The notes under the pieces are model-generated. The model had not been told where the DNA came from and searched no databases. It worked only from the letters and a program-made list of their open reading frames with translations. Shown here piece after piece: positions 41,574-50,016 of a DNA stretch of 64,000 nt. Positions within the stretch are counted from its first letter, which is position 1, and each line of letters begins with the position of its first letter. The stretch comes from DASXMR01 sp036495525. GTDB lineage: Bacteria; Actinomycetota; Actinomycetes; Streptosporangiales; Streptosporangiaceae. Position numbers and translations under genes: made by a program. The stretch spans positions 10,396 through 74,395 of the forward strand of contig DASXMR010000100.1 of the NCBI GenBank assembly GCA_036495525.1, given 5' to 3'.

Positions 41574-41740
41574 AGCGATACCTCCTTGTTTGCGGTGCTA
41601 CGGCCAGCACCTGGCTGGTGTCCTGGCCTGAAACGTCGGATGAGTGCGGCGGGGCTGATATGTCGCGCGGCCGTGCGGCCCGGTCAGCTCGCAGGGCGGC
41701 GGGTGCGTGCGGCCCCGGCAGCCCGATCCCGGCCCTGCCC

Positions 41741-41760
41741 GGCCGCGCGCTGGCGCGGCC
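41741..41760 (-). promoter_or_regulatory. hairpin just after the leader peptide, possible attenuator
   Basis: GGCCGCGC (41741-41748) and GCGCGGCC (41753-41760) are perfect 8-bp arms with a GCTG loop, three bases past the leader stop codon. A ribosome stalled or terminating on the leader would affect whether this stem forms. Confidence 0.5.
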
Positions 41761-41763
41761 AGG

Positions 41764-41874
41764 TCAACACAGGGCGGTTGCCACGCGGCAGAAGTCCACG
41801 GCCCGGCGCCTGGTCAGGGCCAGCTGGACGCGCCGCTCGCGGCCGGTCGCCCCGGCCCGGCTGCTGCCTGCCAC
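41764..41874 (-). CDS. putative cysteine-responsive leader peptide of the sulfurtransferase operon
   Basis: From GTG 41874 the 36-residue peptide ends AVDFCRVATALC, matching the [AH]VDxxRVxSALC form of actinobacterial sulfur-gene leader peptides, with Cys at the last codon and two Cys in the final eight residues. There is no RBS, but a GTGGCA-N17-TACGAT promoter ends seven bases before the GTG, the signature of a leaderless mRNA. The frame is open further upstream to an ATG at 42003, so the start is inferred. It lies 190 bp before the sulfurtransferase gene on the same strand. Confidence 0.6.
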   Translation of the reverse strand: MAGSSRAGATGRERRVQLALTRRRAVDFCRVATALC

Positions 41875-41881
41875 GATGACG

Positions 41882-41910
41882 ATCGTATGCCCGGCAGGCG
41901 ATTTTGCCAC
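41882..41910 (-). promoter_or_regulatory. promoter of the leader peptide / sulfurtransferase operon
   Basis: On the minus strand GTGGCA (41910-41905), a 17-bp spacer and TACGAT (41887-41882), with GTG 41874 seven bases on. Consensus-like -10 and exact leaderless spacing. Confidence 0.6.
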
Positions 41911-42005
41911 CGCCAGGATGACGGCGGGCGAAAGAAATCCGGGCGTCACGACCGGCACAGCAACGGGTGCCGGGAGTACATTCCCGGCACCCGGCTCGGC
42001 CATGC

Positions 42006-42710
42006 TCAGCTTGTCTTGATCGAGATCAGCATCTTGCCGCCGGCCGTGATCTGGAACCCGGCCACGCTGCCGGCTGGCATCGGCACGGTGCTCGAGTAGC
42101 CGATATCCGCATGCACGACCCGCCACATGGTGACCGGCCAGCGCCGTCCGTCGCTGCTCACTGCCCAGAACTTGCATACCGTGCCCGGCGGGATACCTCG
42201 CACGTAGACCATCGTGCCAGTGCCTGACGGCACCGGGCCGTAGCTGACCGAGGCGGTCACGTGCGTCTGATGGTCGGTGGCCTGCACTCGGTCGGGCCAG
42301 CCACCGTGCGAGGCGGCCACTTTCGGCTGGCCGAGCCCGCCGGTGGCAGCAACACCGCCCGCCACCCCGGCTCCCACCGCGATGACCGCGGCGGCAGCAA
42401 GCGAGAGCACCCCGCGCAGCCTGCTCCTCCTGCGCCGCCCGGCCACCTGGTCGAGCAGCGAGCCGAGCATCTCGTCCGGCGGTTCCTCCAGGTCCCTGAC
42501 CTCAGCGTCGGCCATGGTGAGCCGCTCGGCATCGGCGAGCGGGACCCGCCCGAGCAGGGATGGCAGCCCGGCCAGGCCGGCCAGCTCCTCCCGGCACTCC
42601 GGGCAGTGGCTGAGGTGAATATCGACAATCGCACGCTCGGCTGGATCGATGGCCCCGACGACGTAGACACCGAGTGCCAGGCGCACGTCCTGGCAGGCGA
42701 GGCCGCTCAT
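42006..42710 (-). CDS. zinc-finger anti-sigma factor with one TM helix
   Basis: A 234-residue membrane anti-sigma factor. Cytoplasmic N-terminus with HLSHCPEC (HxxxCxxC zinc-binding anti-sigma motif) near residue 33, one TM helix near 100-127 (GVLSLAAAAVIAVGAGVAGG), and an extracytoplasmic DUF-like beta domain (VYVRGIPPGTVCKFWAVSSDG) that may sense a signal. ATG 42710 overlaps the sigma gene stop by 4 bp, so it is the cognate regulator of that ECF factor. Confidence 0.92.
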   Translation of the reverse strand: MSGLACQDVRLALGVYVVGAIDPAERAIVDIHLSHCPECREELAGLAGLPSLLGRVPLADAERLTMADAEVRDLEEPPDEMLGSLLDQVAGRRRRSRLRGVLSLAAAAVIAVGAGVAGGVAATGGLGQPKVAASHGGWPDRVQATDHQTHVTASVSYGPVPSGTGTMVYVRGIPPGTVCKFWAVSSDGRRWPVTMWRVVHADIGYSSTVPMPAGSVAGFQITAGGKMLISIKTS

Positions 42711-43207
42711 GGCGCGAGCCCCCGTTCCTCGAGTTCCAGCTTCAGTGCCCGGAGCGCGTAAAAGGTCCGGGACTTAACGGTGCCGGCCGGGATGCCGAGA
42801 ACCGCGGCCGCCTCCGCCACCGACCTGCCCAGGTAGTAGGTCTGGAAGAGGACGCCGCGATGCTCGGGCCGCAGCGACCTGAGCGCGTCGGCGACGGCCC
42901 AGGACTCCAGCGCCCGGTCTGCCTCATCCGGAGCCGAGATCAGCTCCAGGGCCCCTTCGCCGACCTCATGCGGCCGGGCCCGCCTGGCGCGGTAGGCATC
43001 GACGGCAAGATTCCTGGCGACCGCGAACAGCCAGGGCCGGGCTGGGCGCTCGGCGATGGCCTCCGGGTGCATCCAGGCACGCAGCAGCGTCTCTTGCACA
43101 ATGTCCTCCGCGCGCTGCCGGTCACCGCTGGTAAGGTGCAGCGCATATCGCAGCAGCGGGCCCGCGTGCTCGGCGTACAGCGCACGCACAAGCGAGTCGT
43201 CAGACAC
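42707..43207 (-). CDS. ECF-type RNA polymerase sigma factor
   Basis: A 166-residue extracytoplasmic-function sigma factor. Region 2 HLTSGDRQRAEDIVQETLLR, then WLFAVARNLAVDAYR; region 4 LRPEHRGVLFQTYYLGRSV and LGIPAGTVKSRTFYALRAL. GTG 43207 starts exactly at the conserved SDDSLVRALYAEHAG; upstream ATG/GTG codons at 43288 and beyond give an unrelated extension. Paired with the downstream zinc anti-sigma factor by a 4-bp overlap. Regulon and signal unknown. Confidence 0.92.
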   Translation of the reverse strand: MSDDSLVRALYAEHAGPLLRYALHLTSGDRQRAEDIVQETLLRAWMHPEAIAERPARPWLFAVARNLAVDAYRARRARPHEVGEGALELISAPDEADRALESWAVADALRSLRPEHRGVLFQTYYLGRSVAEAAAVLGIPAGTVKSRTFYALRALKLELEERGLAP

Positions 43208-43338
43208 CGGCCCCCGGTCCTTCCGGGCACCTGTACTGTCCAGGCCTGCCACACCTGGTGATACGCGCGCGCCGCCCCGCCGGTTCACCGGCGGCTGTCC
43301 GTGCGGCCTCGCGCTCGCCGGTCAGGCGGCCGGTCATC

Positions 43339-43599
43339 TTAACCGCCAGCGAACGGCGGCAGCACCTCGATCACCGCCGCGTCCCGCAGGATCACCTGCT
43401 CGGGAGCCCTGGCGCCGACCGGGGTGCCGTCGACGAGGAACGAGGAGCGCGCCAGCACCGGCCCGAGACGCTGATCGCGCCCGTCCGGGCCGAGCGCGGC
43501 GGACAGCGCGGCGGCCAGGGTGTCGGCTGCGATGGTCTCCTCGGGCACGCCGGCCGCCTCCTTCGCCGCGGCCCAGTAGCGCAGGGTGACGTTCGCCAT
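43339..43599 (-). CDS. MoaD/ThiS-family sulfur carrier protein
   Basis: An 86-residue ubiquitin-like sulfur carrier. It ends in the obligatory Gly-Gly (VLPPFAGG), which becomes a thiocarboxylate. The beta-grasp pattern includes VTLRYWAAAKEAAGV and FLVDGTPVG. It may serve molybdopterin synthesis or another sulfur transfer; no moaE is nearby. Divergent from glnR with a 100-bp gap. Confidence 0.92.
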   Translation of the reverse strand: MANVTLRYWAAAKEAAGVPEETIAADTLAAALSAALGPDGRDQRLGPVLARSSFLVDGTPVGARAPEQVILRDAAVIEVLPPFAGG

Positions 43600-43703
43600 G
43601 TCAGCTATCCTCCCCTATAGCGGGCCCTGGTGATGCCAGCCGGGCTGCATCCGCGGGTTCGAGGTCCAGGGCAACAGCGCCGCGGGGCAGGAGGAGGCGG
43701 CGG

Positions 43704-44579
43704 TTGAGCAACGTGCTCGTGCTGACGAGTTCCGCTGAGCCCGCCGCCGAGATCCTGCCATCGCTGACGCTGCTGGCCCACCGGGTGCGGGTCGGCCCCG
43801 CTGAGCCGGCCACGCTGGCCGGGGCGGCCGACGCTGACGTGGTACTTGTCGACGCCCGGCGGGACCTCGTGCGAGCCAGGCAGCTCAGCCGGGTGCTGCA
43901 CGGCACCGGCAGCGGGCTGCCGGTACTGGCCATCGTCACCGAGGGCGGCTGGGCCGCGGTGACGCCCGACTGGGGCGTGACCGACCTGGTGCTCCACTCG
44001 GCCGGGCCGGGCGAGGTGGAGGCGAGGCTGCGGCTGGCCGTCGGCCTGGCCGGACGAGCGGCCGGCGCGGCTGACCCGGGCGAGGTGCGGGCGGGCGACC
44101 TGGCCATCGACGAAGCTGCTTACTCAGCCCGGCTGCGCGGCCGCCCGCTCGACCTGACTTTCAAGGAATTCGAGCTGCTCAAGTTCCTGGCGCAGCATCC
44201 GCGCCGGGTCTTCACCAGGTCCCAGCTGCTGCAGGAGGTCTGGGGCTATGACTACTTCGGCGGTACCCGGACCGTTGACGTGCACGTCCGCCGGCTGCGC
44301 GCCAAGCTCGGCCCGGAGCATGAGGCGCTGATCGGGACGGTGCGCAACGTCGGCTACCGGTTCGTGCCAGGCGCAGCCGACAGCGCCGGGGAACCGGAGG
44401 CTGGCGAGCCCGGCGCTGATGACGACGGCGGCGGCCATGGCCGGCCAGCCAGCCGCGGCCAGCAGGGGGCCGGCGCCGCTCGCGGCCTGCCGGACGAACG
44501 GGCACTTGCCGCCGTCCGGGGTGAGCGGTCAGCCACCCCGAGCTGGAAGGAGGGCCACCCTGCCCACGTCAGCCGGTAG
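43704..44579 (+). CDS. glnR: GlnR-type orphan response regulator of nitrogen metabolism
   Basis: OmpR-family regulator with an atypical receiver. N-terminal VLVLTSSAEPAAEILPSL, VVLVDARRDLVRARQLSRVL and IVTEGGWAAVTPDWGV match Streptomyces GlnR closely. The winged helix at about 130-225 has LTFKEFELLKFLAQHP and GGTRTVDVHVRRLRAKL. GlnR controls glnA, amtB and nirB without a partner kinase. The start is TTG 43704 with GAGGAGG six bases before it. It has a disordered C-terminal extension of about 65 residues. mshD follows 25 bp later. Confidence 0.93.
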   Translation: MSNVLVLTSSAEPAAEILPSLTLLAHRVRVGPAEPATLAGAADADVVLVDARRDLVRARQLSRVLHGTGSGLPVLAIVTEGGWAAVTPDWGVTDLVLHSAGPGEVEARLRLAVGLAGRAAGAADPGEVRAGDLAIDEAAYSARLRGRPLDLTFKEFELLKFLAQHPRRVFTRSQLLQEVWGYDYFGGTRTVDVHVRRLRAKLGPEHEALIGTVRNVGYRFVPGAADSAGEPEAGEPGADDDGGGHGRPASRGQQGAGAARGLPDERALAAVRGERSATPSWKEGHPAHVSR

Positions 44580-44604
44580 CCAGCAGAGTCCGCCAGGTCA
44601 GCAC

Positions 44605-45555
44605 ATGCAGGTCAGCGGGCCGCTCGCCGAGCCAGCCGCGGCCGCGGTGCTCCGCCTGGTCAGCGACGCCGCCGAGGAAGACGGCGTCGCCCCGCTGTCG
44701 GAGCACGTCCTGCTGCACCTGCGTTACGGCGGCGACCAGCAAGCGCGCAACCTGCTGCTGTATCGCGGTGGCGAGCTGGCCGGATACGCCCACCTGGATC
44801 CGACCGATCCGGTAGCCGGACCGAGCGGGGAGATGGTTGTGCACCCCAGCTACCGCCGCCAGGGACTTGGGCTCGCGCTGACCGGCGCCCTGCTGCGTGA
44901 GGCCGGTGACCGGCCGCTGCGGCTGTGGGCGCACGGCGACCTGCCCGGCGCGGTGGGGCTCGCCGCCGCGGCTGGCTTCACCCGGTCCCGTGCGCTCTGG
45001 CAGATGCGCCGGTCGCTGCAGGCCCGGCTTGACCGCCCGCAGCTAGCGGACGGTGTCGCGGTGCGTACCTTCGTGGTCGGCCAGGACGAGGACGCCTGGC
45101 TCACGCTGAACGCGCTCGCGTTCGCAAGCCACCCCGAGCAGGGCGCCTGGACCAGGCAGGACCTGGACCTGCGCGAGCGCGAGGCCTGGTTCGACCCGGC
45201 CGGATTCTTCCTGGCGGAGCGGGCCGGGCGGCTCGTCGGCTTTCACTGGACCAAGATCCACGGCCAGCGCGACGCAGCCGGTGGGCACGAGCACGACGCG
45301 ATCGGCGAGGTCTACGTGGTGGGCGTCGACCCAGCGGAGCGCGGCACCGGGCTTGGCCGGGCGCTCACCCTGACCGGCCTGCGCTACCTGCGCGGCCGCG
45401 GCCTCGCCCAGGTCATGCTCTATGTCGACGAGGACAACACGGCGGCCATCCGGCTGTATGAGTCGCTGGGCTTCGCGCACTGGGACACCGACGTGATGTT
45501 CACCCGGCTGCCGTCCAGCGGCGGCGCGGCAGCTGGGCCAGCAGCGCGCAGCTAG
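44605..45555 (+). CDS. mshD: mycothiol synthase (tandem GNAT acetyltransferase)
   Basis: Acetylates the cysteine amine of Cys-GlcN-Ins in the last step of mycothiol synthesis. Two GNAT domains: one with VVHPSYRRQGLGLALTGALL near residue 80, and a second with VYVVGVDPAERGTGLGRAL near 245, plus YVDEDNTAAIRLYESLGF. About 316 residues, normal. ATG 44605 lacks a good RBS; a CTG at 44560 sits six bases after AAGGAGGG inside the end of glnR and may be the true start. Mycothiol supports an actinobacterial source. Confidence 0.94.
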   Translation: MQVSGPLAEPAAAAVLRLVSDAAEEDGVAPLSEHVLLHLRYGGDQQARNLLLYRGGELAGYAHLDPTDPVAGPSGEMVVHPSYRRQGLGLALTGALLREAGDRPLRLWAHGDLPGAVGLAAAAGFTRSRALWQMRRSLQARLDRPQLADGVAVRTFVVGQDEDAWLTLNALAFASHPEQGAWTRQDLDLREREAWFDPAGFFLAERAGRLVGFHWTKIHGQRDAAGGHEHDAIGEVYVVGVDPAERGTGLGRALTLTGLRYLRGRGLAQVMLYVDEDNTAAIRLYESLGFAHWDTDVMFTRLPSSGGAAAGPAARS

Positions 45556-45618
45556 CCTGGCGGATGATGCGAGCGGCGGGCCGCAGACGGGCTTCCGCCG
45601 GGCCGGCCGCAGCGGGGG

Positions 45619-45786
45619 CTAGCCCTGGCTGGAGGCGCGAGCCGGCCGGACCCCGAGCACCTCGTCCAGCTCGTCGGCGGTCAGCACCCGGTCGGCGGCT
45701 GCGACCGCGGTGAGCACATCGGCGTAGAGATCTATCTCGTCGAGCGCCACGCGATCGTCTACCCGCAGGTCAAACTGGTCTCGCAC
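45619..45786 (-). CDS. small conserved acidic actinobacterial protein
   Basis: A 55-residue protein, MRDQFDLRVDDRVALDEIDLYADVL..., acidic and helical, with a repeated DEL/DEV pattern (LTADELDEVLGVRP). GTG 45786 has GGGAGGTGAG upstream, an excellent RBS; longer starts lack one. I recognise the type as a widespread small actinomycete protein with no function assigned. It lies between mshD (convergent) and the carbonic anhydrase gene. Confidence 0.78.
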   Translation of the reverse strand: MRDQFDLRVDDRVALDEIDLYADVLTAVAAADRVLTADELDEVLGVRPARASSQG

Positions 45787-45868
45787 CGCGCTCACCTCCC
45801 TCGCCGGCCCCGCGAATACGCCGCGAATGGGCCTGCTATCAGGGTAGGGCGGCCGGGCCGGCCCCGGC

Positions 45869-45886
45869 ATGACCCATCGGGGTCAT
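45869..45886. promoter_or_regulatory. perfect 18-bp palindromic element ATGACCC-ATCG-GGGTCAT
   Basis: Seven-bp perfect arms around ATCG lie 83 bp upstream of the small acidic protein gene and 72 bp past the stop of the carbonic anhydrase gene. Short and symmetrical, it fits a dimeric regulator site better than a terminator. Confidence 0.45.
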
Positions 45887-45957
45887 TTCCAGGACCACCC
45901 GCGTCCGCCCGAATTGCCCGTTACATGCCGGGTAGCGAGGGCATGGCTAGTCCGTTA

Positions 45958-46542
45958 CTAGTCAGTGCGGGCCGGGCCTGCTGCCCGGTGCTGGCCGGCC
46001 CGCCGCACGTAGTCCCTGGCGGTGTGCTCGAAGATCCGCCGGTCGGCGTCGGTGAGCTCGCGCACTACCCGGCCTGGCACCCCGGCGAACAGGACGCCAT
46101 CAGGCACCCGGCTGCCGGGCAGCACCACCGTCCCGGCTGCCACCAGGGCGCCGGTGCCGATCCTCGCCCGGCCGAGGACGATCGCGCCGATCCCCACCAG
46201 GGCTCCGGCCTCGACGGTCGCGCCGTGCACGACGGCCCGGTGGCCCAGGCTTACCTGCTCCGCCAGGATGACCGGCTCACCGGGATCGGCGTGCAGGCAG
46301 CACAGGTCCTGGATGTTGGACTCGGCGCCGACGACGATCTCGTCCTCGTCGGCACGCAGCACCGCGCCGTACCAGACGCTGGCGGCACGGCCGAGCGTGA
46401 CCCGCCCGACCACCACGGCGCCGGGCGCGACCCAGGCATCCGGATGAATTGACGGATCGGCCAGGCCGCCGGACGAGCTCTCCGGACCCGCTGGTATCAC
46501 AGCCCACCGCCCTTCCGCCTGGCCGCCGTGACCCGGCAGCAC
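45958..46542 (-). CDS. gamma-class carbonic anhydrase family protein
   Basis: Left-handed parallel beta-helix protein of about 194 residues with hexapeptide repeats (VAPGAVVVGRVTLGRAASVW, then VEAGALVGIGAIVLGRARIG). The metal-ligand histidines are present: CCLHADPG near residue 83 and LGHRAVVHGATV near 105-110. It may hydrate CO2 or be a PaaY/YrdA-type relative with weak activity. The first 30 residues are low-complexity and the exact start is uncertain (ATG 46542, or GTG near 46500). Confidence 0.9.
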   Translation of the reverse strand: MLPGHGGQAEGRWAVIPAGPESSSGGLADPSIHPDAWVAPGAVVVGRVTLGRAASVWYGAVLRADEDEIVVGAESNIQDLCCLHADPGEPVILAEQVSLGHRAVVHGATVEAGALVGIGAIVLGRARIGTGALVAAGTVVLPGSRVPDGVLFAGVPGRVVRELTDADRRIFEHTARDYVRRAGQHRAAGPARTD

Positions 46543-46959
46543 AGCATCCCGCCAGCCGCCGGACGGCGGGCCCCGCTGCGCGCGGCGGGCGCAGACCGGC
46601 TCGCGCGGCCGGCCCCGGCCGGCCTGGCCGACGGCGCGGCAATTAGGCTCGTGCCGGAAGATTCTGCCAGTCAGCGGGCAGCCGCTGGCGCTCGGCCGGC
46701 AGTGTCAGCCGGGTCACGGTCCCAGCAAGACGACATAACGGGACAGTCAGCCGTTTCGGTTGCGGCTGGCGCGAACGCCGACAAGAGTCTTCCCCGTTAC
46801 AACCGCAATGTCCTGCCGACGCCTGGTTATCCGGCGCAGCCTACGCCGGTGCCGCATTTACTGCCTGACCAATCCGCGGGCCCCGTCCGCCCCGCGGCCG
46901 GCCGGAGCACTTCTGGCCTAGTGACCGGGGCACGCCTGAATGACCTGACGGGTGACATC
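46543..46959. other. intergenic, 417 bp
   Basis: No supported gene. The frame of the downstream coiled-coil gene stays open through here, but the translation is Pro/Ala/Arg-rich with no RBS and no similarity. It must contain the promoters of the divergent carbonic-anhydrase and coiled-coil genes. Confidence 0.4.
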
Positions 46960-48129
46960 ATGACCGACCACAGCGACGCCCCTGACGACCAGGGCCTGGC
47001 AGAGTTCGAGATCGAGCGGCGCGGCTACAGCCGGCGGCAGGTCGACGAGATGGTGGCCAGGAGCCGCAGCCACGTCCACGAGCTGGAGGTCAGGCTCTCC
47101 CACGCGCTGGACCAGAACGAGCAGCTCAGGCTTGAGCTGTCCGCGGCCAGGCAGGCGTCGGAGGACAAGCCGAAGCACGAGGAGATCAGCGAGCGGGTCG
47201 GCCAGATCCTGAAGCTCGCTGACGACGAGGCGAAGGCGCAGCGCAACCGGGCCAATGATGAGATCGGCAAGCTACGCGACGACGCCAGGCAGCAAGTCGA
47301 GCGGCTCCGCACCGAGGCCAAGCAGGACACCGACAAGGCCCGGGCCGACGCGCACGAGCAGGCCGAGCGCATGCTGACGGCGGCGAGGGAGCAGGCCGAG
47401 AGCTCGGTCGCGACTGCGCAGGCCGAGGCGGACAAGATGCACGCGGCCGCGACGAGCGAGGCCGAGCGGTCGGTGGCCGATGCCCACAAGCAGGCAGACA
47501 CGGCACTAAATACCGCCAAGGCGCAGGCAAAGCAGCAGCTTGACGACGCGACGGCGCGGGCGACGGCCATCCATGACGGTGCTGAGCGGCGGCTGAACCT
47601 GCTGATGTCCCGGCATACCGAGGCGATCAGGCGGCTGACCGAGATCCGGGACGTGGTGACCACGCTGGTCGCCGGTGAGCAGTCCCGCGGCTCGCTGGAG
47701 GACGAGGTCAACCGGGCGGTCGCGAACCAGTCCGACGGCAAGTCGGCCAGCCAGCCGCCCGTCCGCAGGGTCCCCGATGGACGCCAGGTCACCGGCCCGG
47801 CGGCGCCAGCCACGGCGCGCACGGCAGCGGCTGGCGCACCCCAGGGCAGGCCGGCACCGGCCGCTCCGGCGCAGGCCGGGCAGGCGCAGGCCGGGCAGGC
47901 GGCCGGCCCGGCACAGGCCAGCCGGCCGGGCGGCCAGGGCGGCGCCGACCCGGGCGCCACGCAGCGATCCGAGGCGGCCAACGGAGCCGGCCTGGCAGCC
48001 CGTGGCGCCAGCCGCAGCGCCGGGCAGCCGCCGGCTGGCGCCAGGCTGCAGCCGGGCGGTCAGGAAGCCGGGACGCCAGCAGCTGGCGAGCAAGCCACCA
48101 GGGGGACGCCAGCAGCCGGGCAGGACTAG
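46960..48129 (+). CDS. DivIVA-like coiled-coil protein with disordered tail
   Basis: A 389-residue protein. The N-terminus EIERRGYSRRQVDEMVARS is the DivIVA/Wag31-type lipid-binding motif. A long coiled coil follows from about residue 25 to 240, with Ala/Glu/Gln-rich heptads (AEADKMHAAATSEAERS). Residues 260-389 are Pro/Gln/Gly/Ala-rich and repetitive (AQAGQAQAGQ). Such proteins are polar-growth or septum scaffolds in actinomycetes; some are annotated cellulose-binding. ATG 46960 starts at the conserved part. Confidence 0.87.
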   Translation: MTDHSDAPDDQGLAEFEIERRGYSRRQVDEMVARSRSHVHELEVRLSHALDQNEQLRLELSAARQASEDKPKHEEISERVGQILKLADDEAKAQRNRANDEIGKLRDDARQQVERLRTEAKQDTDKARADAHEQAERMLTAAREQAESSVATAQAEADKMHAAATSEAERSVADAHKQADTALNTAKAQAKQQLDDATARATAIHDGAERRLNLLMSRHTEAIRRLTEIRDVVTTLVAGEQSRGSLEDEVNRAVANQSDGKSASQPPVRRVPDGRQVTGPAAPATARTAAAGAPQGRPAPAAPAQAGQAQAGQAAGPAQASRPGGQGGADPGATQRSEAANGAGLAARGASRSAGQPPAGARLQPGGQEAGTPAAGEQATRGTPAAGQD

Positions 48130-48159
48130 GCACTGCCACCAGGCTGGCTGGCACGCCAG

Positions 48160-49110
48160 CTAGCGTGCGGCTGGCTCGGCGGGCAGGCTGTCGAGGCGGC
48201 GCAGGATGACGCCCTCGCGCAGCGCCCACGGGCATACCTCGAGCTCGCCAAGGCTGAACAGGTCCATGGCCGCGTCGGCCACGATGGCACCGGCGACCAG
48301 CTGCGAGGCCCGGCCCTGCGACACGCCGGGCAGGCTGGCCCGCTCGGCGGCCGTCGTGCCGGCCAGCCGCTGGGCCAGGGCCGTGACGTCGGAGTGCCGC
48401 AGCGCGCGCCGCACGTACATGCCCTCGCTGGACGGCGCGGCGCCGCAGATCCTCGCGAGCTGGCGGAATGTCTTCGAGGTGGCGACCGCGTGATGCGGCG
48501 GTCCGTCGCCGAGCAGCGGCCCGGCGGTGGCGGCGATCTCCGCCCTGACGTGCTTGCGCAGCCGCCGCAGCTCGTCGGCCGACGGCGGATCACCGACGAG
48601 CCAGTCCCTGGTCAGCCGGTTCGCGCCGAGCGGCAGCGAGACGGCCGCCGCGGGCACCTCGTCGTACCCCGCTGCTATCTCCAGCGAGCCCCCGCCGATG
48701 TCCACGACCAGCAGCCGGCCAGCTGACCAGCCGAACCAGCGCCGGGCAGCGAGGAACGTCAGCCGCGACTCGTCGGCACCTGGCAGCACCCTGATGCTGA
48801 CATTCGTCTCTTCCGCGATCCAGCTGAGCAGCTCGTCCCCGTTAGCCGCGTCGCGCACGGCCGACGTCGCGAACGCGAGCAGCTCATGCACGCCCTTGTC
48901 CTCGGCTATCCGCAGCGCGTCGTGCACGAAGGCGCGCAGCTGTACCGCGCACTCGCTAGTCAGCCGGTTCTGCCCGTCCAGGTGGTCGCCGAGGTGCAGT
49001 TCCGCCTTGTGCTTGAACGCCGGGATGGGCCGGGCGCCCTGGTGCGCGTCCACCACGAGCAGGTGCACGGTGTTCGATCCCACATCCAGGACGCCAAGTC
49101 GCATACCCAT
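48160..49110 (-). CDS. Ppx/GppA-family phosphatase
   Basis: ASKHA-fold exopolyphosphatase/pppGpp phosphatase family, 316 residues. Motifs: RLGVLDVGSNTVHLLVVDA at the N-terminus, FATSAVRDAANGDELL near 85, and LLVVDIGGGSLEI near 139. It lacks the C-terminal HD domain of long Ppx, as do actinobacterial Ppx1-type proteins. Polyphosphate turnover or an alarmone role would fit the nearby Pst system, but there is no direct evidence. Divergent from the DUF427 gene. Confidence 0.92.
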   Translation of the reverse strand: MGMRLGVLDVGSNTVHLLVVDAHQGARPIPAFKHKAELHLGDHLDGQNRLTSECAVQLRAFVHDALRIAEDKGVHELLAFATSAVRDAANGDELLSWIAEETNVSIRVLPGADESRLTFLAARRWFGWSAGRLLVVDIGGGSLEIAAGYDEVPAAAVSLPLGANRLTRDWLVGDPPSADELRRLRKHVRAEIAATAGPLLGDGPPHHAVATSKTFRQLARICGAAPSSEGMYVRRALRHSDVTALAQRLAGTTAAERASLPGVSQGRASQLVAGAIVADAAMDLFSLGELEVCPWALREGVILRRLDSLPAEPAAR

Positions 49111-49263
49111 GACGCTAATCGACGGCCGGGCAAGTCGCGCTCACCAAGTGCCGTCGGCGCCGCCGGGACCGCTGCCTGACCGGCTGGCCGGCGAAACAGC
49201 CGGCCACCGGCGCAGCGGTATGTTCGGCCTATAACCCAGCGTCCAGCTCCGATGGAGACCGCG

Positions 49264-50016
49264 ATGACCGACAATCCGGCAGGCGCCGTCCGGGTCGAGC
49301 CGAGCCGCAAGCGAGTACGCGCCTACCTGGCCGGCGAGCTGGTCGCCGACACCCGCAGCCCGCTGCTGGTCTGGGAATGGCCCTACTACCCGACCTACTA
49401 CCTGCCGGCCGCCGATATCCGGGCCGAGCTGATCAACTCCGGCACCACCGCTACGCACGACGTGCTCGGCGAGGCCGAGCTGCTCAACGTCAAGGTCGCC
49501 ACCGCTATGGCTGAGCACGCTGCGCGCCGCTACCGTGACTGCCCGGTAGCGGGGCTAAGCGACGCCGTGACCTTCGAATGGCAGGCGATGAGCGAGTGGT
49601 TCGAGGAGGACGAGCCGGTCTACACGCATGCCCGTAATCCGTACGCCAGAGTGGACATCCTGGCCAGCACCCGCCACGTGCGGGTCGAAGTCGACGGCGT
49701 CACCATCGCCGAGTCACGCCAGCCGCGGATCCTGTTCGAAACCGGATTGCCGCCGCGGTACTACCTGCCGCTGACCGACGTGCGGATGGACCTCCTGCAC
49801 TCGTCGGCGACCCAGACCCACTGCCCGTACAAGGGCACGGCCGAATACTGGTCGGTCAACGTCGGGCAGGCGCTGCACCAGGACGTCGTCTGGATCTACC
49901 GGACCCCGCTGCCGGAGAGCCAGAAGGTCGCCGGGCTTGCCTGCTTCTACGACGAGAAGGTCGACGTCTTCATCGACGGTGAACGGCAGGACAGGCCGCA
50001 GACGCCGTTCAGCTGA
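49264..50016 (+). CDS. DUF427-domain protein with two repeats
   Basis: About 250 residues containing two DUF427 units: one with RVEPSRKRVRAYLAGELVAD and ETARSPLL-like YYPTYYLPAADI near 35, and one with RVEVDGVTIAESRQPRILFE and ETGLPPRYYLPLTDV near 145, plus HCPYKGTAEYWSV, the domain signature. The role of DUF427 is unknown. ATG 49264 is preferred to 49252. Its stop overlaps the convergent dipeptidase stop region by 8 bp. Confidence 0.88.
   Translation: MTDNPAGAVRVEPSRKRVRAYLAGELVADTRSPLLVWEWPYYPTYYLPAADIRAELINSGTTATHDVLGEAELLNVKVATAMAEHAARRYRDCPVAGLSDAVTFEWQAMSEWFEEDEPVYTHARNPYARVDILASTRHVRVEVDGVTIAESRQPRILFETGLPPRYYLPLTDVRMDLLHSSATQTHCPYKGTAEYWSVNVGQALHQDVVWIYRTPLPESQKVAGLACFYDEKVDVFIDGERQDRPQTPFS

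Noticed and set aside
43655..43700. GGGTTCGA-like sequence considered as a tRNA T-arm
   Set aside because: No acceptor or anticodon stems can be formed around it; it is the glnR upstream region.
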